A DNA stretch of 45,969 nucleotides from Verrucomicrobiota bacterium. GTDB taxonomy: Bacteria; Verrucomicrobiota; Verrucomicrobiia; Chthoniobacterales; UBA10450. Location of the stretch: the NCBI GenBank assembly GCA_003220055.1, contig QHRF01000011.1, positions 1 to 45,969 of the forward strand, read 5' to 3'. Shown here piece by piece: positions 16,031 to 24,849 of the stretch. Each line of letters begins with the position of its first letter. Within the stretch, counting starts at the first letter, position 1. Both the position numbers and the translations under genes were made by a program. Under the pieces are notes generated by a model that did no database searches, was not told where the DNA came from, and was given only the letters and a program-made list of their open reading frames with translations.

Positions 16031-16096
16031 GACAGGATTTACAACATCGACAGGATTTCGGACCTCAGGAATCAGGATAATCCTGCTAATCCTGTC
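16031..16096. repeat. Inverted/direct repeat between convergent genes
   Basis: GACAGGATT occurs at 16031-16039 and 16049-16057 and is complemented by AATCCTGTC at 16088-16096. CAGGAT/ATCCTG at 16073-16085 forms a tight inner hairpin. It fills the 78-bp gap between the convergent SUMF-fusion gene and rpsU, so it may also stop transcription from both sides. It lacks a classic T tract. Confidence 0.65.
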
Positions 16097-16100
16097 GGTT

Positions 16101-16295
16101 TCAGGCGGTAAAGCGGAACTTGGTCCGGCCGCGCTTGGCATTGTTCTTCGCTTTGCGGCGGTGCTTTTGATTCGGCGTCTCGAAAGCGCGCAAACGGCGC
16201 ACTTCCTCGAGAATGCCCTCGGAATCAAGCTTGTTCTTCAACCGCTTGAGTGCGCGATCTACCGGCTCACCTTTGCGAACGAGTACTTCTGGCAT
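16101..16295 (-). CDS. rpsU: 30S ribosomal protein S21 (bS21)
   Basis: A 64-residue basic protein of the small ribosomal subunit, located near the 3' end of 16S rRNA. The family pattern is clear: EVLVRKGEPVDRALKRLKNK followed by an Arg/Lys-rich helix (RRKAKNNAKRGRTK). Start ATG 16293-16295. Unlike most genes in the window, it has a good Shine-Dalgarno sequence, AGGAG, 10 nt upstream. It lies 52 bp from the start-proximal side to the secDF stop and on the same strand, and could be read from the tgt-yajC-secDF operon or from its own promoter. Confidence 0.97.
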   Translation of the reverse strand: MPEVLVRKGEPVDRALKRLKNKLDSEGILEEVRRLRAFETPNQKHRRKAKNNAKRGRTKFRFTA

Positions 16296-16305
16296 CGATA
16301 ATCAA

Positions 16306-16310
16306 CTCCT
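16306..16310 (-). promoter_or_regulatory. Shine-Dalgarno sequence of rpsU
   Basis: On the minus strand this reads AGGAG, followed by a 10-nt spacer and the rpsU ATG. It is notable because most starts in this window have no recognisable SD. Confidence 0.6.
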
Positions 16311-16347
16311 GACTTGCAAATTTTGTGCCCAAATGGCGAGGCGGAGC

Positions 16348-18642
16348 CTAATCGGGCAGGCCGACTTCGTCAAATGAGCCCCGGGTCCACCAGAGCACAA
16401 TCGGTGAGGCGATGAAAATAGACGAATACGTGCCAACCACGACACCGACGATAATTGCGAGCGAGAAATCGCGCAGGACCGCGCCGCCAAGCAGGAACAG
16501 ACACAGAATCGGGATGAGCGTGACCGTGCTGGTCAATATGGTGCGGCTCAACGTCTGATTGATGCTCGAGTTCATGATCTCTTCGATCGACCCGCGCCGT
16601 CCGCTGGCCAGACCTTCACGAATACGGTCGTAAACGACGATCGTGTCGTTGATCGAATAACCGGCGATGGTCAGAACGGCGCCGACCATGGTCAGGGTCA
16701 GCTCCCGTCCGAGAAGCGAAAAGACGCCGACCGTGATGATGACGTCGTGCAGCAACGCGACGATCGCGCCGACCGCGAACGAAAGTTCAAACCGGAACGT
16801 GACGAAAATTAAGATGCCAAGAATTCCGAGTCCGAGGGCAATGAGGGAGCTCTTGGCCAGTTCGCCGCCAACTAAAGCGCCGACTCGCTCCGACCGTTCC
16901 ACTTTGAAACTCGCGCTCGGCATGGTCTGGATGATTTGCTTCTCCACCTTGTCACTCGTGTTCAACGGGCTGCGAACAGTGATGTAGTATTTGCCGCTTT
17001 GGGCCGATTCCTGGATCGATGCGTCCGCCAAGCCGATCGGTTTCAATGAATCGCGGACCTGTCCGACGTCGATCGTGGCCGGCGAGCTCAGCGTCACCAA
17101 ATCGCCGCCCCGGAAATCGACGCCGAAGTTTTTTTCGCCTTTGATATAAAACGAAGTGGCTCCGGCGAGGATGAGCGCGAGGGAGCACATACAGGCGAGA
17201 AATCCTTTGCCGAGGAAATTGATGTTTTGCGACGAGATCAGATGCAGCATCGAGATCTTTTTCACCCGGCCCGTGTCTACCAGCCAGCCGAGTGCGTTCC
17301 GGCCGACGATGAGCGCAGTAAAGAGCGACGCGAGGATGCCGAAGGTCAGCGAAATCGCGAACCCTCGGACCGGACCAGCGGCCTGCCAGAATAAAATTAG
17401 TGCGGTGATGAGCGTAGTCACGTTCGCGTCGAAAATGGAGCTGAATGCTTTTTGATAAGCCGTTTCCATCGCCACCCTGAGCGATTTCCCAAGGGCCATT
17501 TCTTCGCGGAGGCGCTCGTAAATCAGCACATTGGCATCAACCGACAAGCCAATTGTCAAAATGATGCCGGCAATTCCAGGAAGAGTCAGAACGAAGCGAA
17601 ACATTGTGAGCGCGCCGATCAGGAGGACGAGGTTTACCAGGAGCGCGAGGTTCGCGACCAATCCCGGCAGTCGATAATAGATGAGCACGCACACCAACGT
17701 GATTGCCAATCCTAACAAGCCGGCCATGATGCTGGCGCGGATCGAATCGAGGCCGAGTGTTGGCGAAACACTGCGCTCTTCCTCGATACTGACCGGTGTT
17801 TGGAGCGGATTCTCGAGCACGCTCGCCAGACCGCGGGCTTCTTTTTCCTCGAACTTCCCGGTAATAATAGCGTCGCCGCCATAAATTGCATCGCGAATCA
17901 CCGGCGCGGATTGAATCACTCCGTCGAGCACGATCGCAAAGCGGTGCCCTTTGTATTGTTCTGTGATTTTGCCGAATTGTTTCGCTCCTTCGCCATCGAA
18001 CTTGAGCTGCACGGTCCAGCCTTCGTTGCCGTAGTAAGCATGCGATTCTTTGACGCGGTCACCGCCGAGATCGGCTTTCTTTTTGACGAGTAAACGTTCT
18101 TCCCGCGGCTTTTCATTTCCTTCCGCCGCCATTTTGTAAACTTCGATCCGATACTCCGGTGGAATGACTTCCTTGCCCTCATCGATCGCTCTTAAGCGCT
18201 CGCCGTTGTCGGGATAAACCAGGCGAAACTCGAGTTTTGCCACGCGGGAGAGTTGCTCGCGCGCCTCTTGAATTTTCGCCGTATCGAGACCGGGAATCTG
18301 AACCAGAATACGATCATTCCCGACTGGACTGATGACTGGCTCGCTAACTCCAAAATAATCGATGCGCTTACGAATCACTTCGACCGCCTGGTCGAGCATT
18401 CCCTTGTTCACATCTTTGTCGCCACCCATCAGGCGAATGAGGAACGAAGTGCCGCCTTGAATATCGAGACCGAGCTGAATTTTCTCTTTCGGCGGCCAAA
18501 TGGTGGCGATGCTGAAGGCGGCCAGCAGCATTACCAGAGTCGTGGCCAGCAATCGCTTTCGAAGTCCGACGTCGGTGGCAAAATACCAACCGAAAAGAAC
18601 CAGCAACCCAAGGCCGGCAAAAAATGTCAGTGCGGGACTCAT
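16348..18642 (-). CDS. secDF: Protein translocase subunit SecDF (fused)
   Basis: A 764-residue fusion of SecD (about 1-455) and SecF (about 475-764). It is the RND-type membrane partner that uses the proton gradient to pull proteins through SecYEG. SecD features are LGLDIQGGTSFLIRL near residue 58, the periplasmic P1 domain, and TIGLSVDANVLIYERLREE. SecF features are NFGVDFRGGDLVTL, TIAGYSINDTIVVYDRIRE and a C-terminal transmembrane block. Around twelve membrane helices are expected. It is downstream of tgt and yajC on the same strand, a widespread order. A TCAAC octamer repeat lies just before its ATG, and no SD is visible. Confidence 0.97.
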   Translation of the reverse strand: MSPALTFFAGLGLLVLFGWYFATDVGLRKRLLATTLVMLLAAFSIATIWPPKEKIQLGLDIQGGTSFLIRLMGGDKDVNKGMLDQAVEVIRKRIDYFGVSEPVISPVGNDRILVQIPGLDTAKIQEAREQLSRVAKLEFRLVYPDNGERLRAIDEGKEVIPPEYRIEVYKMAAEGNEKPREERLLVKKKADLGGDRVKESHAYYGNEGWTVQLKFDGEGAKQFGKITEQYKGHRFAIVLDGVIQSAPVIRDAIYGGDAIITGKFEEKEARGLASVLENPLQTPVSIEEERSVSPTLGLDSIRASIMAGLLGLAITLVCVLIYYRLPGLVANLALLVNLVLLIGALTMFRFVLTLPGIAGIILTIGLSVDANVLIYERLREEMALGKSLRVAMETAYQKAFSSIFDANVTTLITALILFWQAAGPVRGFAISLTFGILASLFTALIVGRNALGWLVDTGRVKKISMLHLISSQNINFLGKGFLACMCSLALILAGATSFYIKGEKNFGVDFRGGDLVTLSSPATIDVGQVRDSLKPIGLADASIQESAQSGKYYITVRSPLNTSDKVEKQIIQTMPSASFKVERSERVGALVGGELAKSSLIALGLGILGILIFVTFRFELSFAVGAIVALLHDVIITVGVFSLLGRELTLTMVGAVLTIAGYSINDTIVVYDRIREGLASGRRGSIEEIMNSSINQTLSRTILTSTVTLIPILCLFLLGGAVLRDFSLAIIVGVVVGTYSSIFIASPIVLWWTRGSFDEVGLPD

Positions 18643-18648
18643 TTCAGA

Positions 18649-18680
18649 GGTTGAGGGGTTGAGTTGTTGAGTGGTTGAGG
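18649..18680. repeat. Tandem octamer repeat (CTCAACNN x4 on the minus strand)
   Basis: Four consecutive 8-bp units, CTCAACCA, CTCAACAA, CTCAACCC and CTCAACCT as read on the minus strand, directly upstream of secDF. The other end of the yajC-secDF spacer contains CCTCAACATCTCAAC (18756-18770 on the plus strand), which can pair with the repeat to form a long hairpin across the spacer. Confidence 0.7.
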
Positions 18681-18765
18681 AGCGACGGAATATCGTGTGC
18701 TCTGTTGTTTTTTGATGTTCATCTCAACTTCGCAATAATGCCAGTCCGGCTCGGACCTCAACATC

Positions 18766-19083
18766 TCAACTTTCTTTTAGAACATTCGTGATCGCCGATT
18801 TCTCCATCTCGATCTTCACGTTATCGGCCACTTTCAGCATCACGGTTGTCTCCTTCACGTTCGCGATCAACCCGTGAATCCCTGCGTTCGTCACCACTTG
18901 GTCGCCCGTTTTCAAACTGGAAATCAAGCGTTGCTGCTCCTGTTGCCGTTTTTTCTGTGGCCGAAACAGGACGAAATACATGATGACGAAAATGAAAATG
19001 AACGGGATGAAGAATCCGATGCCGCCGGCCGGCCCTGGAGCAGGCGCGGCCGGTTGCGCTTGAGCTAAAAACAAGAACAGCAT
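18766..19083 (-). CDS. yajC: Preprotein translocase subunit YajC
   Basis: A 105-residue membrane protein that associates with SecDF. It has a short Ala/Pro-rich N-terminus, one transmembrane helix (IGFFIPFIFIFVIMYFVLF, about 22-40) and the hallmark RPQKKRQQE right after it. A small soluble domain follows (LKTGDQVVTNAGIHGLIANV). Start ATG 19081-19083. It lies between tgt and secDF, the usual arrangement. The 123-bp spacer to secDF contains TCAAC-type repeats rather than another gene. Confidence 0.96.
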   Translation of the reverse strand: MLFLFLAQAQPAAPAPGPAGGIGFFIPFIFIFVIMYFVLFRPQKKRQQEQQRLISSLKTGDQVVTNAGIHGLIANVKETTVMLKVADNVKIEMEKSAITNVLKES

Positions 19084-19144
19084 GCTGAAAATTTAGGTGA
19101 GCCGGAGCTTAAACCCGAACGCTTCGGCTGCAATTCATAATAAC

Positions 19145-19203
19145 TGTAGGGGACGCTGTCAGCGTCCCGTTTCTTTGTCGGGAAGCAAACTGCTTACCCT
19201 ACA
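19145..19203. repeat. TGTAG...CTACA two-hairpin repeat at the tgt 3' end
   Basis: A 59-bp element with ends TGTAG (19145-19149) and CTACA (19199-19203). Hairpin 1 is GGGACGCT 19150-19157 with AGCGTCCC 19161-19168. Hairpin 2 is an imperfect GGGAAGCA with TGCTTACCC around 19180-19199. On the minus strand its terminal TGTAG contains the TAG that ends tgt (19199-19201), so the repeat supplies the stop codon. It lies between tgt and yajC. Confidence 0.75.
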
Positions 19204-20410
19204 GATTTGCACTCTCGACATCTCGCGTTTCGTAGTTCGAAACGAACTCGCCGCGAAACCCGTCGAACGTGCCTTTGTCGATCTTGTCCCGCGCCTGGCG
19301 CATCAAATCGAGATAAAAATGCAAATTGTGCAGCGTGATCAGGCGCAGCCCGAGAATCTCTTCGGCTTTGATCAAATGGCGGATGTAACCACGACTGAAT
19401 TCACGGCAACTGGTGCAGTCGCAACTGTCTTCGATCGGCCGCTTATCCCTCGCAAACTCCGCGTTTTTCAAATTGAGCGTGCCGGTAGAAGTGAACGCGG
19501 TGCCATTCCGCGCGAGTCTCGTGGGCAATACGCAATCGAACATATCCATCCCGCGCGCGATCATTTCCAACAATTGCGGTGGGGTGCCGAGCCCCATCGC
19601 GTATCGCGGCTTGTCGTTCGGCAAGAGCGGCTCACTCGATTCGACCGCGCGAATCATCTCTTCCTCCGGTTCGCCGACACTGACGCCGCCGATGGCATAG
19701 CCGTCGAAATTAAGATCGACAATCGCCTGCGCGCTTCGTTGACGCAGTTCCTCAAACGTCGCTCCTTGAACGATTCCGAAGACTAATTGTTTGGCTGTAG
19801 TGGCGGCCGTGTCGGCCGCAGGGTTTTCGGAACTGCCGCTGGGGACAGCGGCAGCTACAACATCCGCTGTGCGTTGGGCGTTTGCTTCTGCCCACTCTCT
19901 GCATCTCTTCGCCCAGCGCGTTGTCATCTCCGCACTTTTTGCGGCGTAATCGTACTCGCATGGCCAGGGCGGGCATTCATCCAGCACCATCGCGATGTCA
20001 CTCCCAAGCGCCGCCTGGATTTCCATCGCGATCTCCGGCGAAATAAACGCGGGCGTTCCATCGACGTGATTTTGAAACTGAACGCCCTCCTCGGAAATCT
20101 TTCGCAATTTCGCCAGCGAAAAAATCTGGTAACCGCCGCTGTCGGTCAGAATCGGCCGGTCCCAATTCATGAACGTATGCAGACCGCCCAAATGTTTGAT
20201 CACCTCAATCCCCGGGCGGACGAAGAGATGGTAAGTGTTTCCCAGAACGATCGGCGCGTTCAGCTCGCGCAATTCGCGCGGACTGACTGCCTTCACGCTT
20301 CCCTGCGTCCCTACCGGCACGAAGGCCGGTGTTTCAATCGCGCCGTGCGCCGTGGTTAAACGACCGTGCCGCGCTCTTGACTCCCGATCTTGGGCCAGAA
20401 GTTCGAACAT
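19199..20410 (-). CDS. tgt: tRNA-guanine transglycosylase (queuine tRNA-ribosyltransferase)
   Basis: Exchanges G34 of GUN-anticodon tRNAs for preQ1, following on from queC/queF. It is about 403 residues from ATG 20408-20410 (MFELLAQDRESRARHGRL); ATG 20417-20419 is an alternative. Motifs are TPAFVPVGTQGSVKAV, NTYHLFVRPG, LTDSGGYQIFSLA, FGIVQGATF, YAIGGVSVGE and MGLGTPPQLLEMI. The zinc site is CDCTSC...IRHLIKAEEILGLRLITLHNLHFY. It is longer than usual because about 22-26 residues (ADVVAAAVPSGSSENPAADT...) are inserted before FGIVQG. They are encoded by an in-frame palindromic repeat at 19796-19859. The stop codon also lies in a repeat. Confidence 0.97.
   Translation of the reverse strand: MFELLAQDRESRARHGRLTTAHGAIETPAFVPVGTQGSVKAVSPRELRELNAPIVLGNTYHLFVRPGIEVIKHLGGLHTFMNWDRPILTDSGGYQIFSLAKLRKISEEGVQFQNHVDGTPAFISPEIAMEIQAALGSDIAMVLDECPPWPCEYDYAAKSAEMTTRWAKRCREWAEANAQRTADVVAAAVPSGSSENPAADTAATTAKQLVFGIVQGATFEELRQRSAQAIVDLNFDGYAIGGVSVGEPEEEMIRAVESSEPLLPNDKPRYAMGLGTPPQLLEMIARGMDMFDCVLPTRLARNGTAFTSTGTLNLKNAEFARDKRPIEDSCDCTSCREFSRGYIRHLIKAEEILGLRLITLHNLHFYLDLMRQARDKIDKGTFDGFRGEFVSNYETRDVESANL
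19796..19859. repeat. TGTAG...CTACA two-hairpin repeat inserted in frame inside tgt
   Basis: A 64-bp element with ends TGTAG (19796-19800) and CTACA (19855-19859). Hairpin 1 is GCGGCCG 19803-19809 with CGGCCGC 19813-19819. Hairpin 2 is GCCGCTG 19835-19841 with CAGCGGC 19846-19852. Same ends and two-hairpin layout as the elements at 19145 and 38842. Here it is translated as an Ala/Ser/Pro-rich insert in an otherwise conserved enzyme. Confidence 0.8.
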
Positions 20411-20476
20411 TTGCTGCATGCGAAGAGAGACTTCGCGCAATCGCGGCGCAAAACAAATCCAGACGCAAAATATTCT

Positions 20477-20504
20477 TTGCGAGCCGTGATTTTCCCTCTA
20501 TATT
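20477..20504 (+). promoter_or_regulatory. Putative promoter of the ribosomal supercluster
   Basis: TTGCGA at 20477-20482 and TATATT at 20499-20504 are 16 bp apart, close to a sigma-70 type promoter. They sit in the 196-bp divergent space between tgt and rpsL. Transcription would start near 20511, giving a leader of about 95 nt. The leader has a CGCGT/ACGCG hairpin (20524-20544) and a T7 tract (20555-20561) that might serve attenuation. Read by eye only. Confidence 0.4.
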
Positions 20505-20606
20505 TGCGCCTCACCGCATCAGGCGCGTGACAGTGTATTACGCGACTGGGCGGGTTTTTTTGTCGCCTGGAACACGAGGTTTTTGGCGGCGCTTTGTTTG
20601 GAAAAA

Positions 20607-21053
20607 ATGCCCACGATTAATCAGTTGATTCGGAAAGGACGCCGGAAAATGTCGGTGAAATCGAAGTCACCGGCGCTGACCAATTGTCCTCAGCGCCGCG
20701 GCGTTTGCGTGCAGGTGATGACGCGCACGCCGAAGAAGCCGAATTCCGCCCTGCGCAAGGTGGCCAAGGTTCGCTTGACGAACGGCGAGGAAGTGATTGC
20801 CTACATTCCGGGCGAGGGCCACAACTTGCAGGAGCACTCGATCGTGCTTGTGCGCGGGGGGCGAGTAAAAGATTTGCCGGGCGTTCGCTACCACATTGTG
20901 CGGGGCACGCTCGATTCGTTGGGCGTCGATGGACGCCGGCGAAGTCGCTCCAAGTATGGGGCGAAGCGCCCGAAAGGTGGCGCGGGCGGAGGCGGCGGCG
21001 CGAAACCGGCCGCGGGCGCAAAGGAAGCGGCGCCAAAGGAAGAGAAGAAGTAA
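20607..21053 (+). CDS. rpsL: 30S ribosomal protein S12 (uS12)
   Basis: Decoding-centre protein, 148 residues from ATG 20607 ([12 protein letters not shown]). The conserved [20 protein letters not shown] keeps the wild-type lysines at the streptomycin-sensitive site, and [14 protein letters not shown] is intact. Compared with the usual 124 residues, it has a C-terminal Gly/Ala/Lys/Glu tail of about 24 residues. It is the first gene of the supercluster, 23 bp before rpsG. The open frame extends 24 bases upstream, but the standard N-terminus fixes the start. No SD. Confidence 0.98.
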   Translation: MPTINQLIRKGRRKMSVKSKSPALTNCPQRRGVCVQVMTRTPKKPNSALRKVAKVRLTNGEEVIAYIPGEGHNLQEHSIVLVRGGRVKDLPGVRYHIVRGTLDSLGVDGRRRSRSKYGAKRPKGGAGGGGGAKPAAGAKEAAPKEEKK

Positions 21054-21076
21054 ATTTTTGAGACGAAAGATCGACA

Positions 21077-21550
21077 ATGTCGCGACGGAAGAGAGTTTAC
21101 AAAAAGGAAGAGCGCGTCGATTCCCGTTACGGGAGTCCGGCGGTCGCGCGTCTCATCACCACGGTGATGAAGCGCGGCAAGAAATCGCTCGCCGAGCGCA
21201 TTGTCTACACCGCGATTGAGAAATCGCGCGAAGGTTCCGATTCGGTCGATCCGCTCGAAGTCGTAAACAAGGCGATCGAGAACGTTCGCCCGCGGCTGGA
21301 AGTGAAATCACGTCGTGTCGGTGGCGCGACTTATCAGGTGCCGCTGGAAGTTCCGCCCGCGCGCCAGATTTCTCTGGCAACGCGTTGGATCGTTCAATAC
21401 GCCGATACTCGCAAAGGCATGCCGATGGCTCAGGCGCTCGCCCAGGAAATTAAGGACGCGGCCGCCGGTCAGGGCAACGCGATCAAGAAACGCGAAGACA
21501 CACACAAAATGGCGCAAGCCAACCGCGCGTTTGCCCATTTCCGTTGGTAA
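21077..21550 (+). CDS. rpsG: 30S ribosomal protein S7 (uS7)
   Basis: A 157-residue 16S rRNA-binding assembly protein of the 30S head. It has [57 protein letters not shown] and a C-terminal [15 protein letters not shown], all typical. The length is normal. The junction to fusA is stop TAA, TTTT, ATG, without SD. In other bacteria S7 is the feedback regulator of the str operon; no regulatory site could be identified here. Confidence 0.98.
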   Translation: MSRRKRVYKKEERVDSRYGSPAVARLITTVMKRGKKSLAERIVYTAIEKSREGSDSVDPLEVVNKAIENVRPRLEVKSRRVGGATYQVPLEVPPARQISLATRWIVQYADTRKGMPMAQALAQEIKDAAAGQGNAIKKREDTHKMAQANRAFAHFRW

Positions 21551-21554
21551 TTTT

Positions 21555-23732
21555 ATGCCCGCGACGCTCGAAAAGAAAAAATCGGCATCGGCGGGCCCGA
21601 ACTCGCCGAATCGCAAGTTCCCGCTCGAGCGAACACGGAACATCGGCATCGCCGCGCACATCGACGCCGGTAAAACGACGATCACCGAACGCGTGCTGTT
21701 TTACACCGGCATGATCCACAAGATGGGCGAGGTGCATGAAGGCACCACCGTCACTGACTGGATGGACCTGGAGCGCGAACGCGGAATCACGATCACTTCG
21801 GCCGCGACGACCTGCAGTTGGGCGCAGCGCAAAGAGGAAGGCGTTTACAAAATTTTCGAAGGGATCAAGCAGCGGATCAACATCATCGACACGCCGGGGC
21901 ACGTCGATTTCACCGCCGAAGTGGAACGTTCACTTCGCGTGCTCGACGGCGCGATCGCGGTGTTTGACGCCGTTGCCGGCGTGCAGCCGCAATCGGAAAC
22001 GGTTTGGCGTCAGGCCACGAAGTACAACGTGCCGTGCCTCGCTTTCATCAACAAGATGGACCGTGTTGGCGCCGACTTTAAGATGTCGATCGATAGCATG
22101 CGCAAGAAGCTTGGCGCGAACGCCTGGCCGGTGCTTTTGCCTCTTGGCAGGGAAGATCAGCTCAAAGGCCAGCTCGACGTCATTAATAAGAAGGCGATTA
22201 TTTATTCGGACAGCGACCAGCTTGGATCGACATACGAGGTGACAGATGTGCCGAAGGAATATCTCGATCTTGTTGACAAAGCGTACAGCGATTTGGTCGA
22301 ACAAATTTCAAATCTCGACGACGACGTTGCTCATGTCGTTCTCGAGGAGAAACCGGTTACGCCGGAGCTTTTGAAAGCGGCCATTCGTCGCCAAACGATC
22401 GCGAACAAATTTGTGCCGGTGATCGGCGGCTCGGCGTTGAAGAACATCGGTGTGCAGTACTTGGTCGATGCGGTGGTCGATTACCTGCCGAGTCCGCTCG
22501 ACATTCCGCCAGCCAAAGGAATGGAACCCGACACACACGAGCCGATGGAAGCGCCGACGGACGATAACGGGAACTTCTGCTCCCTCGCGTTTAAACTTTG
22601 GAGCGATCCATTTGTCGGCAAACTCGTTTTCTTCCGCGTTTACTCCGGCACACTGAGCAAAGGCGACACCGTTTACAATCCGCGCACGAACAAACGCGAA
22701 CGCATCTCGCGGTTGATCCAAATCCAAGCCGACAAACGCGAAGAAATCGAGACTTGTTACTCGGGCGACATCGCGGCGATCGTCGGAATTAAGAATATCA
22801 CGACCGGCGACACGCTTTGCGACGAGGACCATCCGATCCTGCTCGAACCGCCGACGTTTCCTGATCCCGTCATTTCAATGGCGATTGAGCCGAAGACGAA
22901 ATTGGACCAGGAAAAAATGGGCGTGGCCTTACAGCGTCTGGCCGAAGAAGATCCGACGTTCCGCGTTTACACCCACGAAGACACCGGGCAGACCATCATC
23001 GCGGGCATGGGCGAGTTACATTTGGAAATCATTCGCGACCGCATGTTCCGCGAATTCAAGGTGGACGCGAACGCGGGCAAACCGCAGATCGCGTATCGCG
23101 AAACAATCACCACCAACGCGCACGGTGTCGGCAAGTTAATCAAACAGTCGGGCGGTCGAGGTCAGTACGGACACGTTGAAGTGGATTTACGGCCAGGCGA
23201 GCGCGGCAAAGGACTCGTCGTCGAAAACAAGATCGTCGGCGGCATTATTCCGCGCGAATACATCCCTGCGGTCAAGAAAGGCATCGAAGAGGCAGTGCTC
23301 GATGGAGTGCTTGGTGGCTACCCAGTTGTTGATGTTGAGGCGGACATTGTTTTCGGAAGCTTCCACGAAGTCGATTCGAGCGAGCTCGCTTTCAAAATGG
23401 CCGCGATCTTCGCAATGAAGGACGGCTTCCGAGCGGGCAAACCAATCCTGCTTGAGCCGATCATGAAAGTGGAAAACATCACCCCGGAAGAATATCAGGG
23501 CGACATTATCGGCGACTTAAACCGGCGTCGCGGCCAGGTCAATAGCATCGAGTCACGTGGAAACCTGACCATCGTGCACGCTGAAGTTCCGTTGGCAGAG
23601 CTGTTCGGTTATGCCACCGCGATTCGCTCGCTTTCCAAAGGCCGCTCAAGTTACTCGATGGAGCCGTCGCACTTTCAACAGGTGCCGCAGAATTTGGTCG
23701 CGGCAATCCTGGATCAAAGGGAGGACAAATGA
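21555..23732 (+). CDS. fusA: Elongation factor G
   Basis: Translocation GTPase, 725 residues from ATG 21555 ([14 protein letters not shown]). G-motifs are [15 protein letters not shown] (G1), [14 protein letters not shown] (G2), [17 protein letters not shown] (G3) and [11 protein letters not shown] (G4). Domains III-V are seen in [43 protein letters not shown] and the C-terminal [17 protein letters not shown]. There is a short Lys/Ser-rich N-terminal extension of about 20 residues. It overlaps rpsJ by 4 bp. tuf, the usual next gene in the str operon, is absent and the S10 operon follows at once. Confidence 0.98.
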   Translation: MPATLEKKKSASAGPNSPNRKFPLERTRNIGIAAHIDAGKTTITERVLFYTGMIHKMGEVHEGTTVTDWMDLERERGITITSAATTCSWAQRKEEGVYKIFEGIKQRINIIDTPGHVDFTAEVERSLRVLDGAIAVFDAVAGVQPQSETVWRQATKYNVPCLAFINKMDRVGADFKMSIDSMRKKLGANAWPVLLPLGREDQLKGQLDVINKKAIIYSDSDQLGSTYEVTDVPKEYLDLVDKAYSDLVEQISNLDDDVAHVVLEEKPVTPELLKAAIRRQTIANKFVPVIGGSALKNIGVQYLVDAVVDYLPSPLDIPPAKGMEPDTHEPMEAPTDDNGNFCSLAFKLWSDPFVGKLVFFRVYSGTLSKGDTVYNPRTNKRERISRLIQIQADKREEIETCYSGDIAAIVGIKNITTGDTLCDEDHPILLEPPTFPDPVISMAIEPKTKLDQEKMGVALQRLAEEDPTFRVYTHEDTGQTIIAGMGELHLEIIRDRMFREFKVDANAGKPQIAYRETITTNAHGVGKLIKQSGGRGQYGHVEVDLRPGERGKGLVVENKIVGGIIPREYIPAVKKGIEEAVLDGVLGGYPVVDVEADIVFGSFHEVDSSELAFKMAAIFAMKDGFRAGKPILLEPIMKVENITPEEYQGDIIGDLNRRRGQVNSIESRGNLTIVHAEVPLAELFGYATAIRSLSKGRSSYSMEPSHFQQVPQNLVAAILDQREDK

Positions 23733-24040
23733 CCGACAGCCAACGTATTCGCATTCGCTTGAAAGCATTCGATCATCGCATGCTCGACCAGTCCGCGGTC
23801 GAGATTGTGGAGACGGCGAAGCGCACCGGCGCTCGGGTGGCCGGGCCGATCCCGCTGCCGACATTGATCGAGAAGTTCACCGTGAACCGCTCGCCGCACG
23901 TGGACAAGAAATCGATGGAACAATTTGAAATCCGCACGCACAAACGGTTGCTCGACATTATCGAGCCGACCGCGAAGACGGTGGATGAGTTGAAGAAACT
24001 GAATTTGCCTGCGGGCGTCGATATTACGATTAAGATTTAG
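23729..24040 (+). CDS. rpsJ: 30S ribosomal protein S10 (uS10)
   Basis: A 103-residue 30S head protein, also known as the Nus-complex partner NusE. It contains [64 protein letters not shown] and [11 protein letters not shown], normal in length and sequence. Its ATG overlaps the fusA stop (ATGA). It is one of the few genes here with a strong SD: GGGAGG lies a few bases upstream, inside the end of fusA. It heads the S10 part of the cluster. Confidence 0.98.
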   Translation: MTDSQRIRIRLKAFDHRMLDQSAVEIVETAKRTGARVAGPIPLPTLIEKFTVNRSPHVDKKSMEQFEIRTHKRLLDIIEPTAKTVDELKKLNLPAGVDITIKI

Positions 24041-24069
24041 CCGCTTGAGAATTTTGCCACGCCGCCAAC

Positions 24070-24849
24070 ATGAGTATCGGGTTACTAGGACAGAAAATCG
24101 GCATGACCAGCGTCTACGACGCCAACGGTCGGCTGCATCCTGTGACCGTCATTGCGGTCGGCGATAACGCTCTCTTGCGTCGCCTGACTAACGACAACGA
24201 CGGCTACTCGGCCGTGCAAGTTGGGTTCGGTTCACAAAAGGAATCGCGTGTGAGCAAAGCCGAGCTCGGCGTCTTCAAGAGCGCGAATTCGGAACCGAAG
24301 CGCTTCGTCCGCGAATTTCGCCTAACGGCCGATCTCGGTGATGGCGAAGTGAATCTCACCGTCACGCAATTTCAACCGGGAGATTTTGTTGACGTGATTG
24401 GTCGCTCCAAAGGAAAGGGCTTCCAGGGCGTGATGAAGAAGCACAACTTCGATGGGCAAGGTGCGGCGCACGGTTCGAAGACGCATCGCCGCAATGGCGC
24501 CGTCGGCAATCGTTCCACTCCGGGCCGCATTTGGAAGAACATGGGGATGCCCGGTCATCTCGGCGACGAGCGCGTCACTGTGCAGAACCTGCAAGTGATG
24601 CAGGTGCGCGAGGCCGAGAAAGTAATTTTGATCAGTGGCGCAGTTCCCGGTTGTAACGGGAGCTATGTGGTCGTTAGGCCGGCGATTAAGAATCCCGCAG
24701 CTCAGATAAGGCTGCACCAACAGCACGCAAAACAAGATAAGGCCGTCGCGAAGAAGCACGAGGCTGAAAAGAAATCGGAAGAGAAGAAGCCTGAAGCAGG
24801 GAAGAAACAAGAAGCCGAAGAAAAGCCTGAGGCGGCAGAGAAGAAATGA
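24070..24849 (+). CDS. rplC: 50S ribosomal protein L3 (uL3)
   Basis: A 259-residue protein involved in 50S assembly near the peptidyl-transferase centre. Core features are GLLGQKIGMTSVYD, VQVGFGSQKESRVSKAELG, SKGKGFQGVMKKHNFDGQG, THRRNGAVGNRSTPGRIWKN and MPGHLGDERVTVQNL. It ends in a Lys/Glu-rich low-complexity tail of about 50 residues (KKHEAEKKSEEKKPEAG...), absent from E. coli L3. Its stop overlaps the rplD start (ATGA). It begins 29 bp after rpsJ with no clear SD. Confidence 0.98.
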   Translation: MSIGLLGQKIGMTSVYDANGRLHPVTVIAVGDNALLRRLTNDNDGYSAVQVGFGSQKESRVSKAELGVFKSANSEPKRFVREFRLTADLGDGEVNLTVTQFQPGDFVDVIGRSKGKGFQGVMKKHNFDGQGAAHGSKTHRRNGAVGNRSTPGRIWKNMGMPGHLGDERVTVQNLQVMQVREAEKVILISGAVPGCNGSYVVVRPAIKNPAAQIRLHQQHAKQDKAVAKKHEAEKKSEEKKPEAGKKQEAEEKPEAAEKK

